Assembly (NCBI GenBank): GCA_019510305.1
Contig: JAEKKN010000032.1
Coordinates: 124,001 to 188,000, forward strand
Length of the DNA: 64,000 nt
Direction of reading: 5' to 3'
Source of the DNA: Microbacterium sp.
GTDB taxonomy: Bacteria; Actinomycetota; Actinomycetes; Actinomycetales; Microbacteriaceae
Made by a program: the position numbers and the translations under genes. Position 1 is the stretch's first letter. Each line of letters starts with the position of its first letter. This document shows positions 1 through 8,082 of this stretch, piece by piece. The notes beneath the pieces are model-generated. The model was not told where the DNA came from, searched no databases, and saw only the letters and a program-made list of their open reading frames with translations.

Positions 1-746
1 TGCGTGTGCTTGTTGACGATCATCAGCATGAGGTGCACGACGATGAGGCCGATCACGAGCAGCGGCAGCAGCAGGATGTGCAGCGTGTAGAGACGACCGA
101 CGATCGCGGTGCCGGGGAACTCGCCGCCGAAGAGCAGGAACGAGGTCCAGGTGCCGATGAGCGGGATGCCCTTGACCATGCCGTCGATGATGCGCAGGCC
201 GTTGCCCGAGAGCAGGTCGTCGGGGAGAGAGTAGCCGGTGAAGCCCTCAGCCATCGCCAGGACGAACAGCACGAAGCCGATCACCCAGTTGAGTTCGCGG
301 GGCTTGCGGAACGCGCCGGTGAAGAACACGCGGAGCATGTGCACACCGATACCGGCGACGAACACGAGTGCGGCCCAGTGGTGGATCTGGCGCACCAGAA
401 GGCCACCGCGCAGGTCGAACGAGATGTTCAGCGACGACTCGAGTGCGGCGGACATCTCGATGCCGCGCATGGGCGCGTAAGCGCCGGTGTAATGCGTCTC
501 CACCATCGAGGCCTCGAAGAAGAACGTCAGGAAGGTTCCGGAGAGGAACACGGCGACGAAGCTCCACAGGGCGATCTCGCCCAGCATGAAGGACCAGTGA
601 TCGGGGAAGATCTTGCGGCCGAGCTCCTTGACGAAGCCGGAGAGACTGGTGCGCTCGTCGATGTAGTTCGACGCAGCACCGACGAAGCGGCCGCCAAGGG
701 GTGCCTTGGTGTCCTGCTCGTCCTTGGACAGCGTTGCGGTGCTCAA
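1..746 (-). CDS. qcrB: Cytochrome bc1 (bcc) complex cytochrome b subunit, C-terminal part outside window
   Basis: This is the membrane core of the actinobacterial menaquinol:cytochrome c oxidoreductase, which oxidises menaquinol and passes electrons to the Rieske protein and QcrC. About 248 residues are visible; the gene continues past the left edge. The first heme pair is visible as H122 and H136 (RQIHHW...GVHMLR), the second as H223 and H238 (TLHILL...VVHLML). Several long hydrophobic helices surround them. The start is a TTG that overlaps the qcrA stop by 2 nt (TTGA on the minus strand); I chose it because the protein then begins MSTATLSKDE and no better start lies near. It is the last visible gene of ctaE-qcrC-qcrA-qcrB. 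The identity is secure; only the exact start is open. Confidence 0.95.
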   Translation of the reverse strand, partial: MSTATLSKDEQDTKAPLGGRFVGAASNYIDERTSLSGFVKELGRKIFPDHWSFMLGEIALWSFVAVFLSGTFLTFFFEASMVETHYTGAYAPMRGIEMSAALESSLNISFDLRGGLLVRQIHHWAALVFVAGIGVHMLRVFFTGAFRKPRELNWVIGFVLFVLAMAEGFTGYSLPDDLLSGNGLRIIDGMVKGIPLIGTWTSFLLFGGEFPGTAIVGRLYTLHILLLPLLVIGLIVVHLMLMIVNKHT

Positions 747-1819
747 TGGCGCTCCCAGAAGCTCGGGCCGACGGGCTCGGTGAAGTCACTGCGTGCGATG
801 AGGTAGCCCTCGTCGTCGACGGTGATGGGCAGCTGAGGCAGCGGACGTGCAGCCGGGCCGAAGATGACCTTGGCGTGATCCGTCACATCGAACTGCGACT
901 GGTGGCAGGGGCAGAGGAGGTGGTGCGTCTGCTGCTCGTACAGGGCGACAGGGCAGCCCACGTGCGTGCACACCTTCGAATAGGCGACGATGCCGTCGTA
1001 GGACCAGTCCTTGCGGTCCTCGGCTTCGGTGAGCTGCTCGGGACGCAGGCGCATCATGAGCACGATCGCCTTCGCCTTCTCCTCGAGGTAGCCGTCGTGG
1101 TGGCTGAGCTCGGCGAGATCCTCCGGGATGACGTGGAAAGCCGACCCGAGGGTGACGTCCGCCGCGCGGATCGGGGTGCCGTCGGGGTCGCGCACCAGGC
1201 GCTGCCCCTTGTCCCACATGGTCTGCTTCAACAGGACCACGGGATCTCCCGCTGTGGGGTCCTCCGGGGTGGAGTGCGGTGCGAGACCGCGGAACAGAGT
1301 GACCCCCGGAATGATCGATGCCACGACTGCGGCGAACAGCGAGTTGCGGATCATCGTGCGTCGCCCGAAGCCGGACTCCTCGTTCGCGTCGGCGAACGCC
1401 TTGATGGCCGCCTCACGGGTCGAGTCCTTGCCACGAGTGGGGTGACGGTACTCGATGTGCTCCTTGTCGCTCATCAGAGCCTTCGACCAGTGAATGGCGC
1501 CGAGACCGAGAGCGAGCAGCGCAAGGGCGATGCCGAGACCGATGAAGAGGTTGTTCTGGCGGATGTCGATCAGCGCGCCGCTCTCGATCGGGAACAGCAT
1601 GTAAGCGGCGACCGCCCAGATGCTTCCGGCGAGAGACAGGTAGAACAGCGTGTAGACGGTGCGGACAGCAGCCTTCTCGGCGCGCGGGTCCTTGTCGGTC
1701 ATCCGCTCGCGGTGCGGCGGCAGCCCGGGGTTCTGCACGGGATCGCTGACTGCGACACCCAGCCCCGGAGAGGGCTGGTAGGCCCTGTCAAGAGCCTGCG
1801 AGTCGTCGTCGTGTGCCAT
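743..1819 (-). CDS. qcrA: Rieske iron-sulfur subunit of cytochrome bcc complex
   Basis: The 358-residue protein carries the [2Fe-2S] cluster that takes electrons from menaquinol in the bcc complex. The Rieske motifs are CTHVGC (C284, H286, C289) and CPCH (C303, C305, H306): C284/H286/C303/H306 are the expected cluster ligands and C289-C305 the expected disulfide. Three hydrophobic segments (about 52-75, 90-110, 160-182) precede the C-terminal domain, the three-helix form typical of actinobacteria rather than the single-helix proteobacterial form. It lies in the ctaE-qcrCAB operon, 36 nt after qcrC, and its stop overlaps the qcrB start. The gene looks intact. Confidence 0.97.
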   Translation of the reverse strand: MAHDDDSQALDRAYQPSPGLGVAVSDPVQNPGLPPHRERMTDKDPRAEKAAVRTVYTLFYLSLAGSIWAVAAYMLFPIESGALIDIRQNNLFIGLGIALALLALGLGAIHWSKALMSDKEHIEYRHPTRGKDSTREAAIKAFADANEESGFGRRTMIRNSLFAAVVASIIPGVTLFRGLAPHSTPEDPTAGDPVVLLKQTMWDKGQRLVRDPDGTPIRAADVTLGSAFHVIPEDLAELSHHDGYLEEKAKAIVLMMRLRPEQLTEAEDRKDWSYDGIVAYSKVCTHVGCPVALYEQQTHHLLCPCHQSQFDVTDHAKVIFGPAARPLPQLPITVDDEGYLIARSDFTEPVGPSFWERH

Positions 1820-1855
1820 GGTGCTCCTCGTACGTTCCTCTTCGATGATTAAGCG

Positions 1856-2548
1856 TCAGTTGGACTTCGCCGTGATCCACACGGTGATGGCGACCAGGGC
1901 GCCGATGCCGAAGATCCACACGAACAGGCCCTCCGACACGGGTCCGAGAGACCCGAGCGACGCGCCGCCGATCTGCACGGACTGCTGCTGGAAGAGCAGT
2001 GCCGAGATGATGTCGCGCTTGTCCTCGTCCGACAGGTTCATGTTGCCGAAGACCGGCATGTTCTGGGGGCCCGTGACCATGGCGGCGTACATGTGCAGCG
2101 CGCTGGTCTCCGTGAGCGCCGGGGCGTACTTGCCCTCGGTGAGTGCGCCGCCGGCTGCCGCCACGTTGTGGCACATCGCGCAGTTCGCCTGGAACAGCTT
2201 CTCGCCGTCCTCGACCGTCAGCGTCGTGGACGCTGCGGCCTGGGTGTCGGTCGCAGCGAAAGCCGCGGACGTTCCGGCGTACACGGCGCCGGTGATCATG
2301 AGGCCTGCTCCGATGAGTGCCGCCTGCAGATCGAGGCCGTGGCAGGTGGCGCAGTTGGCGGTGAACAGCTTCTCGCCGTCTTCGACCGTCAGTGTGGATG
2401 CCGCAGCCGCCTGGGTGTCGGTCGACGCGAACGCCGCCGAGGCGCCTGCGTACACCGCGCCCGTGATCATGAGGCCTGCTCCGATCAGGGCTGCCGCGGC
2501 CAGGGGGCTACGGCGGCCGGAGGAACGGCGCTTCTTCTCTCGTGCCAT
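1856..2548 (-). CDS. qcrC: Diheme cytochrome c subunit of bcc complex, rearranged (internal duplication replacing first heme domain)
   Basis: QcrC normally has an N-terminal signal/anchor, two cytochrome c domains and a C-terminal helix, and carries electrons from the Rieske protein to the aa3 oxidase. Both heme motifs are present here, CATCH (66-70) and CAMCH (123-127), with a candidate Met ligand M164 in the second domain and a C-terminal helix at about 203-226. However, residue 75 runs straight into a second copy of the N-terminal segment: residues 77-127 repeat residues 20-70, including the hydrophobic stretch ALIGAGLMITGAVYAG and TVEDGEKLF. The rest of heme domain I, with its axial Met region, is absent. 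The protein is 230 residues, shorter than the roughly 260-270 I expect for the family. The frame is open throughout. Start ATG at 2548 gives MAREKKRR; GGAG in the upstream 20 nt can serve as ribosome site. Function may be impaired, or this may be an assembly chimera. Confidence 0.85.
   Translation of the reverse strand: MAREKKRRSSGRRSPLAAAALIGAGLMITGAVYAGASAAFASTDTQAAAASTLTVEDGEKLFTANCATCHGLDLQAALIGAGLMITGAVYAGTSAAFAATDTQAAASTTLTVEDGEKLFQANCAMCHNVAAAGGALTEGKYAPALTETSALHMYAAMVTGPQNMPVFGNMNLSDEDKRDIISALLFQQQSVQIGGASLGSLGPVSEGLFVWIFGIGALVAITVWITAKSN
2168..2320 (-). repeat. Second copy of in-frame 153-nt duplication inside qcrC
   Basis: This segment encodes residues 77-127 and aligns without gaps to 2339-2491. 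By eye about four fifths of bases agree, including an exact run of about 20 nt starting ATCGGAGCAGG. Differences sit mainly at third codon positions, so the copies have diverged under coding constraint and are not a fresh tandem duplication. Confidence 0.85.
2339..2491 (-). repeat. First copy of in-frame 153-nt duplication inside qcrC
   Basis: This segment encodes residues 20-70, the membrane segment through the first CXXCH motif, and is the copy in the expected family position. It is separated from the second copy by only 18 nt, coding for GLDLQA. Confidence 0.85.
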
Positions 2549-2568
2549 CTCGGGGATCAGCTCCGCTC

Positions 2569-3222
2569 TTATTTCAGGAAGTAGATAACGACGAACAGCA
2601 CGATCCAGACCACGTCGACGAAGTGCCAGTAGTAGGACACCACGATCGAGGACGTCGCCTCCTTGTGCCGGAAGTTCTTGACGGCGTAGGCGCGTCCGAT
2701 GACGAGGAGGAACGCGACCAGTCCGCCGGTGACGTGCAGCGCATGGAAGCCGGTCGTCAGGTAGAAGGCCGAGGCGTAGGAGTCGGCGCTGATGGGCATG
2801 CCCTCTGCGACGAGCTGCGCGTACTCCCAGACCTGACCGGACACGAAGATCGCGCCCAGAGCGAAGGTGAGGAAGAACCACTCGACCATGCCCCATCCGA
2901 AGAGGCGGCGACGGCCTGCGGCGTTCTTCTCGCCCTTGGCGATACGGTACGGCTGCAGGTCCTCTGCGGCGAACACGCCCATCTGGCACGTGAACGAGGA
3001 GAAGACCAGGATCGCCGTGTTGACGAAGGCGTAGGGAACGTTCAGCAGCTCCGTGCGCGCCGCCCACAGTTCAGGGGAGGTGCTGCGCAGGGTGAAATAG
3101 ATCGCGAAGAGTCCCGCGAAGAACATCACTTCACTGCCGAGCCACACAATGGTTCCGACAGCTACCGGATTGGGCCGCTTGATCGTTCTCGCCGCCGGGG
3201 CATACGTCGCTGAGGTCGTCAC
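2569..3222 (-). CDS. ctaE: Cytochrome c oxidase subunit III
   Basis: Subunit III of the aa3-type terminal oxidase, a 217-residue membrane protein with about five helices. Recognisable blocks are the N-terminal [18 protein letters not shown] region, a helix containing [10 protein letters not shown], and the terminal [16 protein letters not shown] chose the GTG at 3222 (VTTSATYAP) rather than an ATG 13 codons upstream, because a -10-like CATAAT ends 6 nt before this GTG and the transcript would begin at or next to the start codon. It heads the minus-strand operon ctaE-qcrC-qcrA-qcrB, the usual actinobacterial order for the bcc-aa3 supercomplex. Confidence 0.95.
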   Translation of the reverse strand: MTTSATYAPAARTIKRPNPVAVGTIVWLGSEVMFFAGLFAIYFTLRSTSPELWAARTELLNVPYAFVNTAILVFSSFTCQMGVFAAEDLQPYRIAKGEKNAAGRRRLFGWGMVEWFFLTFALGAIFVSGQVWEYAQLVAEGMPISADSYASAFYLTTGFHALHVTGGLVAFLLVIGRAYAVKNFRHKEATSSIVVSYYWHFVDVVWIVLFVVIYFLK

Positions 3223-3228
3223 TCCTCC

Positions 3229-3234
3229 ATTATG
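3229..3234 (-). promoter_or_regulatory. -10 element for ctaE (leaderless)
   Basis: CATAAT on the minus strand ends 6 nt before the GTG at 3222, placing the transcript start at the start codon. GGAGGA lies between them but touches the GTG, too close to act as a Shine-Dalgarno. Confidence 0.6.
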
Positions 3235-3289
3235 GCCGATCCGCAGGGGTGATTCTTGCACCGGAGCGCCTGGTTTTGCCTCTCGTGCA

Positions 3290-3305
3290 CTTAGGAGACC
3301 CTAAG
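3290..3305. promoter_or_regulatory. Inverted repeat in ctaE/trpD divergent region
   Basis: CTTAGGAGACCCTAAG is a perfect 6-bp inverted repeat with a 4-nt spacer in the 193-nt gap between the divergent ctaE and trpD starts. It lies about 55 nt upstream of the ctaE -10 and about 100 nt upstream of the trpD -10. It may be an operator; I cannot name the regulator. The rest of the gap shows nothing else. Confidence 0.4.
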
Positions 3306-3402
3306 AAAAGCCTGCGAATCGGCGGTGAATCCGCGGGAAATCGCCGGACACCGTCTCACCTCGCGGTCACGGTGAACGGACTGCACGTTTTCTCGACGCC
3401 GA

Positions 3403-3408
3403 TAGGAT
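3403..3408 (+). promoter_or_regulatory. -10 element for trpD (leaderless)
   Basis: TAGGAT ends 7 nt before the trpD ATG at 3416. No Shine-Dalgarno is seen, consistent with a leaderless transcript. Confidence 0.6.
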
Positions 3409-3415
3409 CGCACAC

Positions 3416-4480
3416 ATGGCTGATTCCCTGACCTGGTCCGACCTGCTCACGACCCTTCTGGAGCGGCGCGATCTCAGCGTGTGGGAGTCGACCTGGGCCA
3501 TGCGCCGCATCATGCAGGGTGAGGTCTCGGAAGCGCAGCTGGCGGGATTCCTCGTCGCCCTTCGTGCCAAGGGCGAGACGATCGACGAGATCGTCGGCTT
3601 CCGTGACGCGATCCTCGAGGCCGCCGTACCTCTGCCCGTCTCCCCGGACGTGCTCGACATCGTCGGAACCGGCGGAGATCGTGTCGGCACGGTGAACGTC
3701 TCGACCACGGCGGCCGTGATCATCGGCGCCACCGGCATCCCCGTGGTGAAGCACGGCAACAGAGCGGCGAGCTCGGCGTCCGGATCCTCCGACGTGCTCG
3801 GCGCGCTCGGTCTCGAACTGACGCTCGACCCCGCAGCGGTCGCGACCATCCTCGACCGCACCGGCATCACCTTCGCATGGGCAGGAGCCTTCCACCCGGG
3901 GTTCAAGCACGCGGGCGCCGTGCGCGCGGAGCTCGGAGTGCCCACGGTCTTCAACATGCTCGGTCCGCTGTGCAATCCGGCGCGCGCCGAGGCGAACGCG
4001 GTAGGCGTGGCGCAGATCGAGCGGGTCCCATTGATCACGGGCGTGTTCCGCACCCGCGGCGCCACCGCCCTCGTCTTCCGCGGCGATGACGGCCTCGATG
4101 AACTCACCACGACCGGCCACAGCCGGATCTGGGAGGTCACGCGCGGTGACATCCACGAGCACGACCTCGACCCCCGCGACCTCGGCATCCCGCTCGCCGA
4201 GCTGTCCGATCTGATCGGCGGCTCTCCGGCGCACAACGCGCAGGTCCTGCGTCGCACGCTCGAGGGTGAGAAGGGAGCGGTGCGCGACATCGTGCTGCTG
4301 AACGCCGCGGCAGGCATCGTCGCCTTCGAGCTCTCACGGGATGCAGGGCAGGTGCAGCGTCCGATCCTCGATCGACTGCGTGAAGGCTATGAGCGTGCGG
4401 CGGCTGCTGTCGACGACGGCCGCGCGGTGGCGAAGCTCGACGAATGGATCGGCGTGAGCCGGGAGCTGGCCTCGGCCTGA
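3416..4480 (+). CDS. trpD: Anthranilate phosphoribosyltransferase
   Basis: TrpD transfers phosphoribose from PRPP to anthranilate, the second step of tryptophan synthesis. The 354-residue length fits the family. The PRPP/Mg-binding GTGGD is at 84-88, followed by NVSTT, and KHGNRAASS is at 112-120 with SGSSDVLGALG after it. The gene stands alone: no other trp gene is in the window, and its neighbours are the divergent ctaE operon and a PHP-domain gene 7 nt downstream. The ATG at 3416 is preceded by a leaderless-type -10 element. Confidence 0.96.
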   Translation: MADSLTWSDLLTTLLERRDLSVWESTWAMRRIMQGEVSEAQLAGFLVALRAKGETIDEIVGFRDAILEAAVPLPVSPDVLDIVGTGGDRVGTVNVSTTAAVIIGATGIPVVKHGNRAASSASGSSDVLGALGLELTLDPAAVATILDRTGITFAWAGAFHPGFKHAGAVRAELGVPTVFNMLGPLCNPARAEANAVGVAQIERVPLITGVFRTRGATALVFRGDDGLDELTTTGHSRIWEVTRGDIHEHDLDPRDLGIPLAELSDLIGGSPAHNAQVLRRTLEGEKGAVRDIVLLNAAAGIVAFELSRDAGQVQRPILDRLREGYERAAAAVDDGRAVAKLDEWIGVSRELASA

Positions 4481-4487
4481 GGATGCC

Positions 4488-5474
4488 GTGGAACCCGTAG
4501 ACGCGCTGCTCGAGATCGCCTCGCTGCTGGAGCGTGAGCGGGCGTCCCGGTATCGGGCGAAGGCGTTCCGCGTCGCAGCCGCCGCGTTCCAGGATCTGCC
4601 TGACGACGTGAAGGACGACGCCACCAGGCTCAGAGCGGTCAAGGGGATCGGCGAGTCCACCTTCGCCGTGATCCGCGAAGCGCAATCAGGGATCATTCCG
4701 ACCTACCTGGTCGAGTTGCGGGGAGACGTCGAACCCGAGATCGCCTCGACGCTGCGTCCGGCTCTCCGCGGCGACCTCCATGCCCACACCGATTGGTCGG
4801 ACGGGACGACCTCGATCTCGGTGATGGCCGCGGCGGCTCGTGCCCTCGGACACGAGTACCAGGCCGTCACCGATCATTCACCGCGGTTGCGCGTCGCGCG
4901 CGGGCTCTCGGCCGAGCGACTGCGCTCGCAGATCCCGCTCGTGCGCGCCGAGTCCGGCGACGGCTTCTCGATGCTCGCAGGCATCGAGGTCGACATCCTC
5001 GACGACGGAGCACTCGACCAGGACGACGAGCTCCTCTCCGAAGTGGACGTCGTCGTCGCCTCCGTGCATTCACACCTGCGGATGGAGTCACGTCCGATGA
5101 CGGCGCGGATGATCGCGGCGGTGCAGAACCCGCGCGTGAACGTCCTCGGGCACTGCACCGGACGACTCGTCGAAGGCGATCGAGGCACGCGGCCTCCCTC
5201 GCAGTTCGACGCCGCCGCCGTCTTCGCCGCGTGCGCCGAGAACGGCGTCGCGGTCGAGATCAACTCCCGTCCGGAGCGACAGGACCCGCCCGACGAGCTG
5301 ATCGCGATCGCTCTCGACGCCGGGTGCCTGTTCTCGATCGACTCCGACGCGCACGCGCCAGGGCAGCTCTCACTGCTCGACCACGGCGCTCAACGGGCGG
5401 AGCGGGCGGGAGTGCCCGCGAGCCGGATCGTCACCACCTGGGGGCTGGAGCGTCTGCTCGCCTGGGCCGACTGA
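4488..5474 (+). CDS. HhH-PHP domain protein (PolX-like without polymerase domain)
   Basis: The 328-residue protein has an N-terminal helical region ending in a helix-hairpin-helix-like AVKGIGEST (about 50-58), then a PHP domain from about residue 94. The PHP metal motif GDLHAHTDWSDG (H98, H100, D102) is followed by AVTDHS, GIEVDIL, ASVHSHL, LGHCTGR, VEINSRP and DSDAHAP, the metal-ligand blocks of PHP phosphoesterases and of the C-terminal domain of bacterial family X DNA polymerases. The polymerase domain between them is absent, so a repair phosphatase/nuclease role is possible but inferred. It starts at GTG 4488, 7 nt after trpD, and likely shares its transcript. It converges with the exonuclease gene, one base apart. 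Confidence 0.8.
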   Translation: MEPVDALLEIASLLERERASRYRAKAFRVAAAAFQDLPDDVKDDATRLRAVKGIGESTFAVIREAQSGIIPTYLVELRGDVEPEIASTLRPALRGDLHAHTDWSDGTTSISVMAAAARALGHEYQAVTDHSPRLRVARGLSAERLRSQIPLVRAESGDGFSMLAGIEVDILDDGALDQDDELLSEVDVVVASVHSHLRMESRPMTARMIAAVQNPRVNVLGHCTGRLVEGDRGTRPPSQFDAAAVFAACAENGVAVEINSRPERQDPPDELIAIALDAGCLFSIDSDAHAPGQLSLLDHGAQRAERAGVPASRIVTTWGLERLLAWAD

Positions 5475-5475
5475 C

Positions 5476-6405
5476 TCACTCTCCGATCGTGGCGACCGCG
5501 GCGATGGCGCGCGTCATCGATCCGCCCAGGTTCCACTTCTCGGCCAGGGCGGTCGCGGCATCCGCCTCCGCCGGATCGAGCGGGCGCAGCCCGACGGACG
5601 GCGGCTCGACCTCGAGCGACTTCGCGACCTCGACCACCGTCGGGGCGACGTCGAGATAGGCGGAGGAGGCCTGGATCTTCGCCCGCACGCCGGCGCTCAT
5701 GCCCGCACCTGCCTCGGCAGCGGCGCGGATGCCGGGCAGATCGCCGTGCGCCTGCAGGAGCGTCGCCGCAGTCTTCTCGCCGACGCCCGCGACGCCCGGG
5801 AGGCCGTCGGATGCATCGCCGCGCATGGTCGCGAAGTCTGCGTACTGCGAGGGCAGGACCCCGTACTTCGCGACGACCACGGCATCCGTCACGACCTCGA
5901 GGTTGCTCATGCCGCGGGCCGTGTAGACGACCCGCACGTCGCGCGCGTCGTCGACGAGCTGGAACAGGTCGCGATCACCGGTCACGATGTCGACCGGGAT
6001 GGTCGACTTGGTCGCGAGCGTTCCGATGACGTCATCCGCCTCGTGAGCGAGGACGCCGACGATCGGGATGCCCAGGAGACCGAGGGTCTCGCGGATCAGG
6101 GGGAGCTGCGCCTCGAGGGGGTCCGGGACCTCTTCGATGTCCGGTCCGGCCTCGACCACCTCGACCACTCGATGCGTCTTGTAGCTGGGGATCAGGTCGA
6201 CTCGCCACTGCGGACGCCAGTCGTCATCCCAGCAGGCCACGACATGCGTGGGGTGGTACAGGGTGATCAGCTTCGCGATGATGTCGAGCAGTCCGCGAGC
6301 GGCGTTGATGGGGGAGCCGTCGGGCGCTGTGACCTTGTCGGGCACTCCGTAGAACGCGCGGAAGTAGAGCGAGGCGGTGTCGAGCAGCATCAGACGTTCG
6401 GTCAC
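5476..6405 (-). CDS. 5'-3' exonuclease (PolI 5'-nuclease/FEN family)
   Basis: A stand-alone 309-residue 5'-nuclease related to the N-terminal domain of DNA polymerase I. Visible blocks are MLLDTASLYFRAFYG (first metal Asp), ACWDDDW, HEADDVIGTLA, IVTGDRDLFQL and the HhH-like DGLPGVAGVGEKTAATLL (residues about 205-225). Such proteins process flaps and RNA primers. The frame stays open a further 63 codons upstream, but the GTG at 6405 matches where homologs begin and has a -10-like CAGACT 7 nt before it. It is convergent with the PHP gene and divergent from rpsA. Confidence 0.9.
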   Translation of the reverse strand: MTERLMLLDTASLYFRAFYGVPDKVTAPDGSPINAARGLLDIIAKLITLYHPTHVVACWDDDWRPQWRVDLIPSYKTHRVVEVVEAGPDIEEVPDPLEAQLPLIRETLGLLGIPIVGVLAHEADDVIGTLATKSTIPVDIVTGDRDLFQLVDDARDVRVVYTARGMSNLEVVTDAVVVAKYGVLPSQYADFATMRGDASDGLPGVAGVGEKTAATLLQAHGDLPGIRAAAEAGAGMSAGVRAKIQASSAYLDVAPTVVEVAKSLEVEPPSVGLRPLDPAEADAATALAEKWNLGGSMTRAIAAVATIGE

Positions 6406-6412
6406 GGACCAC

Positions 6413-6418
6413 AGTCTG
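6413..6418 (-). promoter_or_regulatory. -10 element for the exonuclease (leaderless)
   Basis: CAGACT on the minus strand lies 7 nt before the GTG at 6405, the same geometry as other leaderless starts in this window. Confidence 0.45.
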
Positions 6419-6472
6419 ACACGGAGCCGGATGCGCGCAGCATCCGCTTGTCCACGCCCCCGCGATATCTGG

Positions 6473-6478
6473 TAGCCT
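6473..6478 (+). promoter_or_regulatory. rpsA promoter -10 and long leader
   Basis: TAGCCT is the best -10 candidate in the 210-nt gap. It implies a leader of about 130 nt before the rpsA ATG, long compared with neighbouring genes and a plausible place for control of S1. AAGGA precedes the ATG as Shine-Dalgarno. I see no recognisable riboswitch fold. Confidence 0.45.
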
Positions 6479-6615
6479 GAACTGTCACTCGTGGCAGGCC
6501 TATGCATGCCCTCGTGACGTAGCAACCAAATCCAACCGCTGTGTTGCATGCCGTCGGACGTGCGCGTCCGTTGCCCCGCAGCCCGAGTCTCCATTCAACA
6601 AGGACAACCCACTAC

Positions 6616-8070
6616 ATGACTACCGCAACGACCGCCCCGGCCACCAAGCAGGTCGCCATCAACGACATCGGATCTGCTGAGGACTTCCTGGCCGCGGTCG
6701 AGAAGACCCTGAAGTTCTTCAACGACGGCGACATCATCGAAGGCACGATCGTCAAGATCGACCGCGATGAGGTTCTGCTCGACGTCGGGTACAAGACCGA
6801 GGGTGTCATCCCCTCGCGCGAGCTCTCCATCAAGCACGACGTCGACCCCAACGAGGTCGTCAAGGTCGGCGACGAGGTCGAGGCTCTCGTTCTCCAGAAG
6901 GAGGACAAGGAAGGCCGCCTGATCCTCTCCAAGAAGCGCGCACAGTACGAGCGCGCCTGGGGAGACGTCGAGAAGATCAAGGAGAACGACGGCGTCGTCA
7001 CCGGTACCGTCATCGAGGTCGTCAAGGGCGGCCTCATCGTCGACATCGGCCTCCGCGGCTTCCTTCCGGCCTCGCTCATCGAGCTGCGTCGCGTCCGCGA
7101 TCTCACGCCGTACCTCGGCCAGGAGATCGAGGCCAAGATCCTCGAGCTCGACAAGAACCGCAACAACGTCGTGCTCAGCCGCCGCGCGCTGCTCGAGCAG
7201 ACGCAGTCGGAGTCGCGCACCACGTTCCTGAACAACCTGCACAAGGGTCAGGTCCGCAAGGGCGTCGTCTCGTCGATCGTCAACTTCGGTGCGTTCGTCG
7301 ACCTGGGCGGCGTGGACGGCCTCGTGCACGTCTCCGAGCTGTCCTGGAAGCACATCGAGCACGCCTCCGAGGTCGTCGAGGTCGGCCAGGAGGTCACCGT
7401 CGAGATCCTCGAGGTCGATCTCGACCGCGAGCGCGTCTCCCTGTCGCTGAAGGCGACGCAGGAGGACCCGTGGCAGGTCTTCGCCCGCACCCACGCGATC
7501 GGTCAGGTCACGCCGGGTAAGGTCACCAAGCTCGTTCCGTTCGGCGCGTTCGTGCGCGTCGCAGACGGCATCGAGGGCCTCGTCCACATCTCCGAGCTCT
7601 CCAGCAAGCACGTCGAGCTGGCCGAGCAGGTCGTCTCCGTCGGCGAAGAGGTCTTCGTCAAGGTCATCGACATCGACCTCGAGCGTCGCCGCATCTCGCT
7701 CTCGCTCAAGCAGGCGAACGAGTCGGTCGACCCCAACGGCACCGAGTTCGACCCGGCGCTGTACGGCATGCTCGCGGAGTACGACGAGAACGGCGAGTAC
7801 AAGTACCCGGAGGGCTTCGACGCCGAGACGGGTGCCTGGAAGGAAGGCTTCGACGCTCAGCGCGAGGCTTGGGAGCAGGAGTACGCAGCGGCTCAGGCTC
7901 GCTGGGAGGCCCACAAGGCTCAGGTCGTCAAGGCGGCCGAGGCTGAGGCAGAGGCGGGCGCCGACTTCGGCGGCCAGACCTTCTCCAGCGAGGCGACCGG
8001 TGCCGGCACGCTCGCCGACGACGAGGCACTCGCGGCTCTGCGCGAGAAGCTCTCGGGCGGCAACGCGTAA
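6616..8070 (+). CDS. rpsA: 30S ribosomal protein S1
   Basis: S1 binds mRNA on the small subunit. The 484-residue protein holds four S1/OB-fold repeats, starting near residues 38 (GDIIEGTIVKI), 124 (GVVTGTVIEVVKGGLIVDIG), 208 (GQVRKGVVSSIVNFGAFVDLGG) and 295 (GQVTPGKVTKLVPFGAFVRV); the last two are the most canonical. Four domains rather than six is usual in actinobacteria. An acidic, alanine-rich tail follows. The ATG at 6616 fits the MTTATTAPATKQVAIND start of related proteins and has AAGGA upstream. A strong terminator follows before coaE. Confidence 0.97.
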   Translation: MTTATTAPATKQVAINDIGSAEDFLAAVEKTLKFFNDGDIIEGTIVKIDRDEVLLDVGYKTEGVIPSRELSIKHDVDPNEVVKVGDEVEALVLQKEDKEGRLILSKKRAQYERAWGDVEKIKENDGVVTGTVIEVVKGGLIVDIGLRGFLPASLIELRRVRDLTPYLGQEIEAKILELDKNRNNVVLSRRALLEQTQSESRTTFLNNLHKGQVRKGVVSSIVNFGAFVDLGGVDGLVHVSELSWKHIEHASEVVEVGQEVTVEILEVDLDRERVSLSLKATQEDPWQVFARTHAIGQVTPGKVTKLVPFGAFVRVADGIEGLVHISELSSKHVELAEQVVSVGEEVFVKVIDIDLERRRISLSLKQANESVDPNGTEFDPALYGMLAEYDENGEYKYPEGFDAETGAWKEGFDAQREAWEQEYAAAQARWEAHKAQVVKAAEAEAEAGADFGGQTFSSEATGAGTLADDEALAALREKLSGGNA

Positions 8071-8082
8071 GCATCTCACCCT

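Noticed and set aside
3290..3305. DtxR/IdeR iron box upstream of ctaE
   Set aside because: The half-sites TTAGG/CCTAA resemble the consensus, but the spacing is 4-6 nt instead of the 9 nt of the 19-bp box.
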